In this document: piece after piece, positions 9,870 to 22,299 of the stretch | How positions within the stretch are numbered: position 1 is the stretch's first letter | Layout: the number at the start of each line of letters is the position of its first letter | Assembly (NCBI RefSeq): GCF_019320115.1 | Contig: NC_089591.1 | Coordinates: forward strand, 23,848,502-23,912,501 | Length of the DNA stretch: 64,000 nt | Reading direction: 5' to 3' | Source: Miscanthus floridulus | Taxonomy: Eukaryota > Streptophyta > Magnoliopsida > Poales > Poaceae | Program-made: the position numbers and the translations under genes | Notes under the pieces: generated by a model | Databases searched by the model: none | The model's input: the letters and a program-made list of their open reading frames with translations, nothing else | What the model was told of the DNA's origin: nothing

Positions 9870-10480
9870 CACTACTGTAGAAAGCTAATCACCGCCGGCT
9901 CCAGAACCCCATTACCGACGGTTTTGGCCCCCTGTTGGTGTAAATCGGCAGTGATCGGCAACCATTATCTCCGCCAGTTGCACGCCGATGGTGACGGTAT
10001 TTTACCACCGTCGGTCCAACGTACCATCCGGCGGTGATGATATGTTACCACCGCCGACCCCGCATACCATGCGGCAGTGATGATGCGTCCATCGACGCCG
10101 GCCTGGCGTATCATCCTACGGAGACGATGCATCCATCGACGCTGGCCCAGCGTACAGACCAGCGGTGATGATATAACCATCGATGTCGGCTCGGCGTTCC
10201 GTCTGGCGGTGAAGATGCAGCCATCGACGCCGAACCGGCAGTGACGATGTCCCTATCATCGTCGAGCCAGCATACCAACCGGTTGTGATGACGAGAACAT
10301 CAACGCCGGTCCGGTGTACCATCCGTCGGTGATGTAGGTGCCAGCGCACGCGGTCGGTGTGCCCTTCGGCGGTAATGAGGGGCAGCGTCACCACTGCCGT
10401 TGTGTTGGTTTCAGCAGTAATATTTTGTCCATTACCGCCGGCAGTTACCGCTGTGCATCATTATTGTTCACAATATATTA
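9870..10480 (+). mobile_element. CACTA-type terminus with ~60-bp subterminal tandem repeats
   Basis: The end reads CACTACTGTAGAAAGCTAAT. It is followed by about ten degenerate units built on CACCGCCGG ... CCGGCGGTGATGAT, period roughly 58-60 bp, to about 10,465. Each unit contains opposed CCGCCGG / CCGGCGG pieces and so a small palindrome. No transposase frame is present. The Sirevirus inserted about 200 bp further on. The opposite terminus was not found. Confidence 0.55.
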
Positions 10481-10676
10481 TAACACCAACAATACAAAAA
10501 TTTTATGGCTTACGCATCGCCATCAACATATATAGACAAAGACAATGTATTAAACATAAATCACCACCGAGACACAAATATCAATACAAAATGACAGCGA
10601 CATACATAGTTTTGAATCACAATGACATAACGTCCAAATCCAACTACAACGAATATATAGTTTTTAGAACACAAAT

Positions 10677-10681
10677 CAGAC
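10677..10681. repeat. Target site duplication CAGAC, left copy
   Basis: This is identical to 23,900-23,904 at the other side of the Sirevirus, proving that the two LTRs bound one insertion. Confidence 0.95.
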
Positions 10682-12277
10682 TGAAAGCATCTAGGACCCT
10701 AGTTGGGTTTCGATGATTAATGACAATACAAGATTACTATGACTAACAGTGTGTTTTATAGAGGCAATTAAGTTAGGTCATGGTAATGGAGATCGATTGG
10801 GCAATCAAAGTTGTCATGCCCCTACGATGGAAATCATTTCGGTTTTCAAAGGATGGACGACAAGGTAAGGATGACTAGTTCTAAGTGTCGATTGGAGTTG
10901 GAGTGACACTTAGAGTAGTTTAGGACTTTGTTTTTCCTTTGGCCGTACTATTATGGGGGGTATGGACAGGTAGCTTAACTTAGTTGAGTCTAGTGAGTTA
11001 GGTGTGGTGCACACTTGTTAAAACTAGCTCTAGGTAGCTCCTATGAATGCCTAAGATCCTTTGGAGCAAACTTCATTCACATATGATCAAAAGTTGAAAG
11101 TGAATGGAGGATCAAATGCTGACCGGATGCTGGCCCCCGGTGCGACCGGACGCTGGCCGCAGGGTCCGATCAGTTCATTTGATCAGCTGTCTGTGTTCGG
11201 TGCGACCGGACGCTGAAGGGGTCATGTGACCAGACGCTGAAAGGCAGCGTCCGGTCGACTCCAGTAAGGTTCCAGAGAAGGGAATCTGTGACCGGACACG
11301 TCCGGTCAGTTCTGACCGGACCCTGAGGGTTCAGCGTCCGGTCGAGTCCAGTAAGGGTCCAGTAAGAGTTTCATGCGACCGGACGCTGTCCGGTCAGTGC
11401 TGACCGGACCCTGCCAACGTCCGGTCAACTCTTTTTTTCTGGTTCGTGGGTTAAACTGACCGGAGCGTCCGATCAACACGACCAGGAGCGTCCGGTCACC
11501 CCGTAGAAGCTCATAACGGTTCGTTTTTTAGGCTGCCTTATAAATAGAAGCTCCACTCGTGTGGGGAGTGACTTTTGCTCATTCCAATAGCTGAGAAACA
11601 CGTTTGTGAGTGCCAAGAAGAGCAAGGTCCTAGTGAGATGATTGAGATTTGAGAATCCAAGAGAGTAGCCTCATTAGTGAATCAAGAGTAATCAAGTAGT
11701 GCATCCATCGTCTCATTAGGCTTCAGCGAGGTCAAGTGAGAGTTCGTGCTTATTACTCTTGGTGATCGCCATCACCTAGACGGCTTGGTGGTGATTGGGA
11801 GTTTGGTGATCACCCGACGGAGCTTGTGGGTGACCCAACTCAAGTTGTGAGCGGCTTTGGGTGATTCGCCGCGACGGAGTGTCGAAGAGTCAACCCGTAG
11901 AGAGCACTTGATCCTTGTACGGATCAAGGGGGAGCTACACCCTTGCGCGGGTGCTCCAACGAGGACTAGTGGGGAGTGGCGACTCTCCGATACCTTAGCA
12001 AAACATCGCCGCGTTCCTCTCTCTCTCTCTTTACTTTGAGCATTTACTTTGAGTATTTACTTTGAGCAATTCAATACTTGTCTTTACATTCTTGGAATTG
12101 CTTTGCTAGAGTAAGTTTGGAACATAGGTTGTAAGTCCTTTGTACATTAGTTTGATAGAAACACTTTTCTAGGCACAAGGGGTTAATTAGGGCTATCCAT
12201 AGAATTTGATTATTGCAAGAAAATTTAGAATTAGCCCAATTCACCCCCCCCTCCTCTTGGGCATCTTGATCCTTTCA
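10682..12277 (+). repeat. 5' LTR of the Sirevirus
   Basis: This 1,596-bp LTR starts TGAAAGCATCTAGG and ends ATCCTTTCA. A TATA box (CTTATAAATAG) lies at 11,537-11,547. The U3 part (about 11,115-11,505) carries repeated GACCGGACGCTG and CGTCCGGTCA motifs in both orientations. Confidence 0.95.
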
Positions 12278-12279
12278 AT

Positions 12280-12291
12280 TGGTATCAGAGC
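12280..12291 (+). other. Primer binding site (initiator Met tRNA type)
   Basis: TGGTATCAGAGC lies 2 bp after the 5' LTR. It is complementary to the 3' end of plant initiator tRNA-Met and primes minus-strand DNA synthesis. Confidence 0.93.
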
Positions 12292-12330
12292 CTCGTACTC
12301 ACGTTTTTAAGCTTAACCGCTTAGAGCAAG

Positions 12331-14645
12331 ATGTCTCACGGGGATGGACCACCTCCTATCTTCGAGGGGGACGATTTTCCATATTGGAAAATTCGCATGG
12401 AGGCATACCTAGAAGCTCTAGACGTTGGAATACTTAGAGCCACCTCTCAAGGATTCCCAACACCTAAGAATCCCGCACAACTTCAAGGCGATGAAGTGAA
12501 CTATGAAAAATGAAATGCAAAGGCTCGCAACACCTATCTTTAGAGGCCTTTGCAAAGATGTGTTCAACCGCGTAAGGAACCACAAAGACGCCCATGCACT
12601 ATGGTCGGACGTTTGTGCGCTCCATGAGGGAACTAAGAGTGAGCGTGAGGAATGCTATCATCTTGTGATTAAAAAGCTAAATTCATTTGAGATGCTTCCC
12701 AAAGAATGTGCTAATGAGATGTATTCACGTTTGAATGTTCTTGTAGAGGAAGTCAATGGGCTTGGACTTACTCAAATGTCACCATCCGACGTTGTGAGAA
12801 AGATCTTGAGTGTCCTCCCCATTGACAAATATGGCCATATTGTGACCAGTGCTACACCAAGGTGATCTTTCCACTGCTACACCGACACAAATCTTGGGAA
12901 AGATCAATGCTCATGAGATGTACATGCACATCACCCCACAAGATGGCTCATCCTCTACAAAGAAGAAAGAGAAGGACTTAGCATTCAAAGCGAGTCAAGA
13001 TAAGGGCAAAGCAAGACTTGAGTATGAGAGCTCAAGTGATGAAGAAGATGATGAAGAAAGTCTTGCTCTCATGGTGAAGAAGACCGCCAAGATGCTAAAG
13101 AAGCTAAACAAGAGTGGCATCAAGTTTGATGGCAAGAAGAAGAAGTTCTTCACTAGCTCAAGAAGAAAGCCAATCTTCGAGATGGATTGCTACAATTGTG
13201 GCGAACTTGGCCATCTTGCTCATCAATGCACAAAGCCCAAGAAAGACAAGTTCAAGAACAAGAACAAGGGCAAGAAAGATGACTCAAGCAATGAAGATGA
13301 AGATGAGAAGAAAAAGAACAAGCCATACAAGAAGAGAGATGGCAAAAAGAGAGACTTCCACAAGAAAAAGAAGAGTGGAAAGGCCTACATCGTCGGTGAT
13401 TGGCTCATGGACATTGATTCATCAAGTGGATCATCCGATGATGATAGTGACAATGAGAAGGTGGCCGCCATTGCTATTGATCTTGCATCTTCACCGCCAC
13501 CATCGCCATCATCCTCTACACACCTATGCCTTATGGCCAAGGGTGAACGCAAGGTAACTAAGAGTGATGATAGTAGTGATGATGAGCATGCTAGTGATGA
13601 TGATAGCGATAGCGATGATGATGATTCACCTACATATGATGATCTTGTCAAAATACTAAGAAAATACACTAAGATCATTAGAAAGAGTAGAGCTACAAAT
13701 GAAAAGCTTGATGCTAAAAATGATTCACTCTTAGCTAAGTGTGATACATTGGAAAAGACTAATGATGAGCTTAGAGAAATTAATGATGCTATATCATCCA
13801 AACTCAAGGAGCTCAAATCTTCCAAGAAAGAGCTTAAAGATAAACATGATAAACTTGAGTGGGTGCACAATGAACTCATCACTAGCCACAACAAGCTAAA
13901 AGATGAATACACTACTCTTAAGATTAATCATGATACTCTTGTTATTGCTCAAGAATTTTTACCAAATGAGCCACATGATGCTACTAACCATGTTGTCAAG
14001 ATTGATATAGCTACTTCATGTGATGATTTAATTGATGAGAGCATTGAGCATGGATCTAGTAGCAAAGGCAAGCAAGTGGTTGAGTGCAATGACTATGATG
14101 AGTATGTCAAGCTCAAGAGTGATAATGAGAAGCTCATGAAAGATCTTAAAGAGATGAAAAGCCACAACATCATTGTGCTAGAAACTCTTGATCATGACAA
14201 AGAGTTGATTCTTGAGAATGAGAAGCTCAAAGAAGAAAACAAGAAGCTCAAGGAAGAAAAGAAAGATGATGCTTTAAAAGAAGAAAATAAGAAGCTCAAG
14301 TTGGAGAAAGAGCATCTCAAGATTAGGATTGAGCAAGTTTGCTAGAGGCAAGCATCTCCAAAGTGAGCTACTCATGAACACTGTCATGAAGATGGATAGA
14401 AGTGGCATTGGATATGTGGCAAGTGTAGAAAAGAAGAAGGCTCAAGCTCAACAACAACAATCAAAGCCAATGAGATGTTTTGAGTGTGGACAAGAAGGCC
14501 ACTTTGCTCATGAGTGTCAAACTCCACCGCCACAACCCTTGCCCAAGCATGCTAGACCCTTTGCTTTCAATGCTCACTACATGCTTAGAAAAGATTCAAG
14601 TGGAAAGATGAAAGTCATGTTCTTAGGACCCCCCCAACAAGAGTA
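12331..14645 (+). pseudogene. Sirevirus gag (broken)
   Basis: The frame starts MSHGDGPPPIFEGDDFPYWK at 12,331, a copia gag N terminus. It would form the cytoplasmic particle that packages element RNA. Two CCHC zinc knuckles are visible, CYNCGELGHLAHQC (13,188-13,229) and CFECGQEGHFAHEC (14,476-14,517). Between them lie acidic Ser/Asp runs and a long lysine/glutamate-rich coiled coil (about 13,680-14,340), characteristic of the very long Sirevirus gag. Breaks are a TGA at 12,511-12,513 in place of a Trp codon and frame changes near 12,530, 12,855 and 14,335. The largest surviving piece is 498 codons (12,849-14,345). Confidence 0.9.
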
Positions 14646-14740
14646 GACCTAAGAAGATTTGGGTGGCTAAGTCACTTGTTGAGAAGGTGAAGGGTTCTCA
14701 ACAAGTTTGGATTCCTAAAGTTTGAATCTCATGTGTGTAG

Positions 14741-17700
14741 GTGAACTACAAGACCGGTGGAAGTCATTGGGTTATTGATAGTGGTTGCACTCAACATATA
14801 ACCAGAGATCCTCGTATGTTTACCTCACTAGATGAAGAGGTAGATGGGCAAGAGAAAATAACATTTGGAGATAACTCAAAAGGCAAGGTTAAAGGATTGG
14901 GCAAAGTGGCAATATCAAATGATCATTCCATCTCCAATGTGCTATATGTTGCTTCATTGAGCTTCAACTTGCTATCTGTTGGGCAATTGTGTGATCTTGG
15001 CTTCCAATGCTTGTTCACCGAGAAGGAGGTTGTTGTATCCAAGGTAGATGACAATCAAGTGATATTCAATGGATTTAGATACAACAACTTATATTTAGTT
15101 GACTTCACCTCTGAAGATGCAAATTTAAAGACTTGCCTATTCACCAAAACAACTCTTGGGTGGCTATAGCATAGAAGACTTGCTCATGTTGGGATGAGCT
15201 CACTCAAGAAGCTTATGAAGAATGATTTGGTGAGAGGGTTGAAGGATGTGAAGTTTGAAAAGGACAAGCTTTGTAGTGCATGTCAAGCCGGCAAGCAAGT
15301 TGCAAACACTCATCCAACCAAAGCTTTCATGTCAACCACAAGAGTGCTAGAACTTCTACACATGGATTTATTTGGACCAACAACATACAAGAGTTTGGGA
15401 GGAAATCTCTATTGTCTTGTGATTGTGGATGACTATTCAAGGTAACATGGGTGTTCTTCCTTCACGACAAATCCAAAGTTGCCTCTTGCTTCAAGAAGTT
15501 TGCCAAGAGAGCTCAAAATAAATTTGAAGTGAAGCTCATGAAGATAAGAAGTGACAATGGCAAAGAGTTTGACAACACAAACATAGAAGCTTATTGTGAT
15601 GAAGTTGGAATCAAACATGAAGTCTCCACAACTTATACTCCTCCACAAAATGGTGAAGTTGAGAGGAAGAACCGGACTTTGATCACTCTTGCAAGGACAA
15701 TGCTAGATGAGTACAACACCCCCGAAGCTCTATGGGCGGAAGCAATCAACACCGCATGTTATGCATCCAACCATCCTATTCCTTCAAAAGTTCCTTGGCA
15801 AGACACCTTATGAGTTGCTGAATGGGAAGAAGCCGGACTGTCTCATTCTTTAGGGTGTTTGGTTGCAAATGCTACATCTACAAGAAGCGGCAACACCTAG
15901 GGAAGTTTCAAAGACGTTGTGATATAGGTTTTCTTGTTGGTTACTCATTGAAGTCCAAAGCATATAGAGTATTTAATCATGCCACCGGCTTGGTTGAAGA
16001 AACATATGATGTGGAATTTGATGAATCTAATGGCTCCCAAGGAGCACATGAGAATCTTGATGATGTAGGTGATGAACCATTGAGAGAGGCTATGAAGAAT
16101 ATTCCAGTGGGAGACATCAAGCCAAAAGATGATGAAGATGATGTACAAGTCATTAACCAACCTTCTTCATCAAGTGTACCACAAGATGGTGAAAAAGATG
16201 GGAGAGTAGAAAATGAAGATACTCATATCTCCCATGAGCAAATGGTGGTACAAGCATAAGATGTTGATGCTCCACAACCTCCTCCTCAAGTGGTCAATAG
16301 AAGAAATACACCTCTCCTACAAGATCGTCCACAGGATCTCATCATAGGGAGTCCATCAAAGGGTGTAATGACTCAATCTCAAAAACTTACTTCATTTATT
16401 GCTCATCACTCTTTTGTCTCTTGCTATGAGCCTACCAAAGTAGAAGAAGCTCTTAAAGATCCGGATTGGATAAATGCCATGCATGAAGAGTTGAACAACT
16501 TCACTCGCAATGAAGTTTGGACTCTTGAAGAGCGACCAAAAGGTGCAAGAGTTATTGGAACAAAGTGGGTGTTCCGCAACAAGCAAGATGATCAAGGTGT
16601 TGTTGTGAGGAACAAGGCTAGACTAGTAGCAAAGGGGTTCTCTCAAGTTGAAGGTTTGGATTTTGGAGAGACCTTTGCACCGGTTGCAAGATTAGAAGCC
16701 ATCCGTATCCTTCTTGCATATGCATCACATCATGAAATGAAACTATATCAAATGGATGTGAAAAGTGCATTTTTAAATGGCTTTATTAATGAACTAGTCT
16801 ATGTTGATTAACCTCCCGGGTTTGAAGACCCTAGATATCCTAATCATGTTTATAGGTTGTCCAAGGCACTATATGGGCTTAAACAAGCCCCAAGAGCTTG
16901 GTATGAGCGCCTTCGGGACTTCCTCATTGAAAAGGGCTTCACCATTGGGAAGGTCGACACCACACTATTTACCAAGAAGCTTGATGGGCATATCTTCATT
17001 TGTCAAGTATATGTTGATGATATCATCTTTGGATCATCAAATGAAGACTCATGCAAAGAATTTGGTGAATTGATGTCGAAGGAGTTCGAGATGTCAATGA
17101 TTGGTGAGCTTACATTCTTTCTTGGTTTTCAAGTCAAGCAAATGAAAAAAGGCATCTTCATCTCTCAATGAGAAATATACAAAAGATCTTCTCAAGAGAT
17201 TCAAGATGGATGAATGTAAGTCAATCAAGACACCAATGCCTATAAATGGACATCTCGACCTAGATGAGGGAGGTAACCCGGTTGATCAAACTCTCTACCG
17301 TTCTATGATTGGTAGCTTGTTATATTTAACCGCATCTAGGCCCTGACATCATGTTTAGTGTGTGTATGTATGCTAGATTTCAAGCTAGTCCTAAGGAAAC
17401 ACATTTAATTGCCGTAAAAAGAATCCTTAGGTATCTTAAGCACACACCAAGCATTGGCCTTTGGTATCCCAAAGGAGCTTTATTTGAATTAATTGGCTAT
17501 TCCGATTCGGATTACGCCGGATGCAAAGTTGATAGAAAGAGCATATCCTGGAGGGTGCCATTTGCTTGGTAGATCACTTGTGTCTTGGTCCTCCAAGAAA
17601 CAAAATAGTGTGGCTTTGTCCACCGCCAAAGCGGAATACATTGCCGCGGGTGCTTGTTGTGCACAAATATTATACATGAAACAAACTTTGCTAGACTATG

Positions 17701-17927
17701 GTGTTGTTCTAGAAAAGGTACCTCTTTTGTGCGACAACGAAAGTGCGGTAAAACTTGCAAATAATCCGGTTCAACACTCTCGCACCAAGTACATAGATAT
17801 CCGCCATCACTTTCTAAGAGATCATGTTGCCAAAAATGATATATCACTAGAAGGTGTAAGATCCGAAGATCAATTAGCGGATATCTTCACTAAACCGCTA
17901 GATGAGGCTACATTTTGTAGATTGTAG
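14741..17927 (+). pseudogene. Sirevirus pol: protease, integrase, reverse transcriptase, RNase H (broken)
   Basis: The order is that of Ty1/copia. The aspartic protease motif WVIDSGCTQH is at about 14,768-14,797. The integrase zinc finger follows at about 15,170-15,295 (HRRLAHVGM ... CSACQAGKQ), then the integrase core (DNGKEFDN; NGEVERKNRT). Reverse transcriptase has [11 protein letters not shown] and the YVDD box at 17,010-17,021. RNase H has YSDSDYAGCK and ends near 17,927. Damage includes a TAG at 15,167-15,169 (Trp position), TAA at 16,257-16,259 and 16,809-16,811 (the latter at a Gln position), and frame changes near 15,440, 15,800, 15,840, 17,168 and 17,555. A stop also separates gag from pol near 14,722. 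The element would need help in trans. Confidence 0.92.
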
Positions 17928-19342
17928 AATGAGCTCAATGTGCTTGATTTCAGTAACTTCACTAAAAACTGAGCTTGTGTTGTCCCTTGCATTCATTGTA
18001 ATTTACAACATGCTTAATTTGTGGCAATGCATATAGGGCTTGTCTAACATGGTTAAGATAACCGCCGAAAAGCATGTGAAGAAGCTTAACCTTGGATCAA
18101 ACTTGACAAGCAACTAGATTTATTTACAAGTACTGCATATGCATGAATGTTGTTTTGTTGGTTTGTTCCATTTGCCCTCTTATTGCCTATTTTCTTAAAA
18201 AGAATTATAGCCTAAGGCAAAATATTTTGAAAAATATGAGGGTTTGAGAGAGGTCACTCACATCAGTCCCAATTGGTGTTTATTTGGATCTTATTCAAGT
18301 TGGGACTTGATTGGGAACAGGCAGCGTGAAGGAAGTTTGAAGGTTTGCTAGGAAAAGATGCACCAGACGCTACATCGGACGCTGCTGTCCAGCGTCCTGG
18401 TCAGTTCACAGGAGGTGAACTGCTGGTGAAGGAGTGACCGGACGCTGCGTTTGTGCATCCGGTCAGAAGGGGATCCAGCGTCCGGTTGATCGAAGGAAGA
18501 ACAAGCTATACTGACCAGACCCTACCTGTGTCCGGTCATGGACCACCGGACACGTCCGGTCAGTGGATCCCGCGTGGCTTTAGGACTCTTTTTCCGTTTT
18601 CTTTCTTGTCACGTTTGGGGATCCTCATTTAAGCCACGACAGTCGCGTCTTTTTTCCTTAACCTAACCCACGCCACCGAATCTCGCCGAGCCCATCCCAG
18701 CGCTGTCGCTCCCACGCCCAAGTTCGCCGCACCGCCGTAGCTCGCCACGCCACTGCGCCTCCCCTATCTGAGCTCGCCCCTGCCTCGCTTGCCTCAGTGT
18801 CGCCACAAAGGAGCCTGTTTGCCAAGCATCTCTGTGCAATCGCCGCCATCGGCTCCTAGGCATCGAGCATCACTCAAGGACGATTCCAGTGCCTTAGGCC
18901 TACCTCTTCTTGGTAAAGCTTGATCTTTGTACCAATTTTTGTTTTGCTTAGATCAAATTGCAATACAATGCACTGATTTCAAATTATCTAGGGCCATCAA
19001 TTCATCGCTGTTCTTCGTAACCCTAACCCTAAATGGTTCCGAGGTTCCCCACGCGATGTCTTTCCTTTTCCTGGATCGCTGGTCGTCAGGTAGCTTGCCA
19101 GTCATCTCAATTTCGTACCTACATTGCTTGCTTCCTAGGTTTTCGCATCTATTAGATATATTGTATTTATTCAGTATATCCATCTATTCTATCGTGCAGC
19201 GAGTCGGTTCCGTTGTGGTTCTTGTGGCAGTTGGTAGTCAACTCGGAGCCAAGCTCACGAGTAAGGATCGAGGCCAAGCCTCGAGAGTGTCAGTTTGATA
19301 GTTGATCTTCATCAGCGGCAGTTCACCCTCTTGTCGGATTAG
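17928..19342 (+). other. Sirevirus spacer between pol and the env-like ORF, with LTR-like motif array
   Basis: This is about 1.4 kb without convincing coding sequence. At 18,355-18,560 it repeats motifs of the form GACCGGACGCTG / CATCCGGTCA. They are the same motifs that fill the LTR U3, although this lies inside the element. A weak TATA-like CATTTAAG follows at about 18,627. A short CCCTAACCCTAAA run is at 19,020-19,032. Confidence 0.6.
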
Positions 19343-21870
19343 ATGGCTCGCACCAAGAACGTTGGTGGTGGCCCAGGTGATGATGATCGGAGGCCCCCGC
19401 CTCGCTAGCCTGTAGGACCGAAGGGCAAGTCAACAAAACAGGTGACATCCAAGAAGCGCAAGTACCCCGATGCAAAGACAGCAAGAGCAGCAGCTGTTGC
19501 AGAGGCCGCAGAGCGTGCCGAGAGAGGTGGTGCCCGCAGTGGTGTCATCATAGCAGATCAGCTGGTACCAGATGCGCAGGACAGACTGAGGGAAATTGAG
19601 CGACTTCATGGTAGTCCACCTAGGACTGTCATGATGGCAGGACGTCGTCTAGCCATTGAGGAGCCTCAGCGTCAGGGGGAGTCCCAGCAGGAGGCACAGC
19701 AGCAGCCCCCACCAGCAGAGCCTCAGCCAGCCCAAGAGACTCAGGAGGGTCAGCAGACCAAGGAGATCGAGTCGGACACCCTAGCTATGCCGCTCAGGTC
19801 GTACTAGTGCTATAGTTCCACCGAGGCCTAGCTACACAGTGCAGGGGGTCATGCCCTCCGCCCAGACCATAGGGTCTGCCTCTAGTGGTACACCTCGACT
19901 TGAGGGCCGCTACAGCTAGGCAGGTTCGCCAGCTGCGCTTTGTTGAGTTCGACGTGTGGTTCCCTCTGAGGAGGGATGAGAGAGCAGCTGAGGGGTTCTA
20001 TACACCGCTCCAAGAGGACTTCTACAATCCCTATATCAACAGTGGGGCAGTGTTCAGATCACAGAGGGTCTACAGTTTGGAGTCTATTGTGGCAGCAGCT
20101 GGAGAGCACATCCACCCCTACTTGTCATATTTATCGGGGCTTGCAGATCTGATTAGCCGGACAGGAGTATATGTACCATCTTGGGTCCGGCAGTTCTATG
20201 CTTCACTCTACGTTGATCCGCATCACAACTTCATTCATTTTGCATTCAACGGCAGAGATTACCGGGTGATGTGCTTCAGGGCCCAAGAGATACTGCTGGC
20301 TACAGGATCAGCCTAGTCAAGCTGCATGAGGTATGCTATGGACATCAGGAGCCTCCCAGGCGTCCTCATGGAGGGTTGGTGCCCCCTACAGATTTAGTGC
20401 GACATTGCTTCAAGGAGCCCTTTGGTGAGGGGTCGAGCAGGAACCCCAGTGACTTGACTCCTACTAGTGAGAGTGCTAGAGGCCATTATCAGGAGGACAC
20501 TGCTTCCCAGGTTGGGATATAGGGAGGGCCTGACTCGCTTATAGCTCTGGCTTCTTAATGCCCTGATGCAGCAGACCATATTTGACATTTGGGACCTCCT
20601 TCTATCAGAGATGGAGGATACTATTGCTGAGGGTTTCAAGGGTCATCGACAGCTTCCTTATGCACATTGGGTCACATTCTTGATGCTCAAGTGTGTGTAG
20701 GTCAAGACTCCTGAGTTTGTTGCCTGAGTACAGGGCTACCACCACAGAGTTTCCAGCATACAACATGGCACTAGAGGATCAGGCACAGCACTCCATAGGC
20801 ACCAGCTCGGCCCAGTCATTGTCCAGATGTTCCCGAGTCAGTAGCTCAGTAGGACGAGATCATTAGAGGCATCGCCACTATAGAGGAGGAGGAGCTTGAG
20901 GCACAGCAGGAGATGACCTGAGTCCAGTGATAGCTTGGATGATGACTATCTGTTGATTCCTCAGATGCCTCCACGTAGACATGATGTAGAGGCCGGTAGT
21001 TCCAGCTCAGCTCCACCAGCATCGTAGACGGACCCCGCATTGATAGCTATTCTTGAGCGGATGCAGCAGGACTAGGCACGACAGGCACAGGAGACCGCTG
21101 CCAACTTCGCACAGTTCTAGGCTCGTCAGGACGAGTTCTAGAGGCAGCAGCAGCTTCTCCAGCAGCAAGCAGTAGATGCATCACCAGCAGATACTCATGC
21201 AGCAGTAGCTTATGGGCTTTATGCAGCATGTAGTGATAGCACTTAGGGCCCCACTGCCACAGCCTTCGCCCCTAGCTTGCTCAGCCTGCCTCCATCCACG
21301 ACGACTCCAGCTATACAGCCCAGTGGGCTTCAGAGTCAGGGATAGCCTCTAGCTCAGTTTGCTTCACCTACAGTTCAGGTGTCCCAGTGGTTGTCCTCAC
21401 CATGGTGGTTGCCCTGTAGTTCACTCCATATCACACGGGCTTCTCACCAGAGCAGTCACCCTCGCTATTTGTGCCTGACACGTCAGTCTCCAGGAGTCTT
21501 GGAGCATCTTTCAGCGAAGCTGACCGGCATGCCTACACCACCTCATATGCATGCCGCCGGTCCTTCTATAGTAGCCCCAGTCATAGTGACTCAGTCGCAT
21601 CATCAGATCCTACAGATGTACCAGCAGCTTCACAGGCAGCACCTGTCCCAGCTTAGACCCAGACCGCTTCAGCTGACACTTCCTGCCACAGAGGGTCAGT
21701 CAGTATAGAGCTCAGGGTCAGATGATGATGGTGCCCAGTTCCAGCTTGCCCCACGTACTTCAGCGCCCGACTCATCCGCTGCAGCCCCACCGACTGACCC
21801 TTAGGTTTTGGTGTTTGACGCCAAAGGGGAGAGGGTTCGAGTATGTAGACTCAGGGGGAGCGTGATCTAG
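19343..21870 (+). pseudogene. Sirevirus env-like ORF3 (broken)
   Basis: The frame begins MARTKNVGGGPGDDD at 19,343, after pol and before the 3' LTR, where Sireviruses carry an extra ORF of unproven function often called env-like. Recognisable pieces are a basic/Gln-rich N-terminal part (19,442-19,807) and a globular segment (19,885-20,316) with FVEFDVWFPLRRDE, FYNPYINSGAVF and FIHFAFNGRDYRVM. A long Gln/Pro/Ser-rich tail follows, interrupted by many stops, and ends near FDAKGERVRV. I see no convincing transmembrane anchor. A TAG near 19,407 and stops after 20,318 disable it. Confidence 0.7.
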
Positions 21871-22285
21871 AGGGAGCTAGTTATATAGTATTAGCGTATT
21901 ATATACATTTAGAGTTTTATTTGTGTGATACACTATTACTTATGTATTCATGTGTTTACTTTCGTGCACTTTATTATATCTATGTGATAGTGCTATCTAC
22001 AGTGATTATGATTTATGACATGTGTGCTCTCTATGTTACATTATGTATATGTCATATCACTTGTGTTATGCTCATTTGCCTTTGCTTCCACACTTATACT
22101 CCAATGCAAATGAGCTTTGTTACCTGTACTCATGCTTAATTCATATTCTTTGAGTACATTGTGTTGGCTTGGGTCATATAAGCTTGACTAACACTTTTGT
22201 TCTTACCGACAAAAGCTTATATGAACCAAGCCCGTCAAAAACCTCACTCTTTCACATACTCGAGGTGGTATTGTCATCAATCACC
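21871..22285 (+). other. Sirevirus 3' untranslated spacer
   Basis: This AT-rich stretch with TATATAG-type runs and no recognisable gene lies between the env-like ORF and the polypurine tract. It includes two copies of AGCTTATATGAACC-like text around 22,175-22,225 in opposite orientation. Confidence 0.5.
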
Positions 22286-22298
22286 AAAAAGGGGGAGA
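22286..22298 (+). other. Polypurine tract of the Sirevirus
   Basis: AAAAAGGGGGAGA ends immediately before the 3' LTR. It is the standard plus-strand DNA primer site. Confidence 0.92.
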
Positions 22299-22299
22299 T

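Noticed and set aside
13385..13912. Minus-strand 175-codon Ser-rich frame
   Set aside because: Antisense shadow of the Sirevirus gag acidic region.
19018..19034. Telomere-like CCCTAAC repeat
   Set aside because: Only two units inside a retroelement spacer; too short to be an interstitial telomere.
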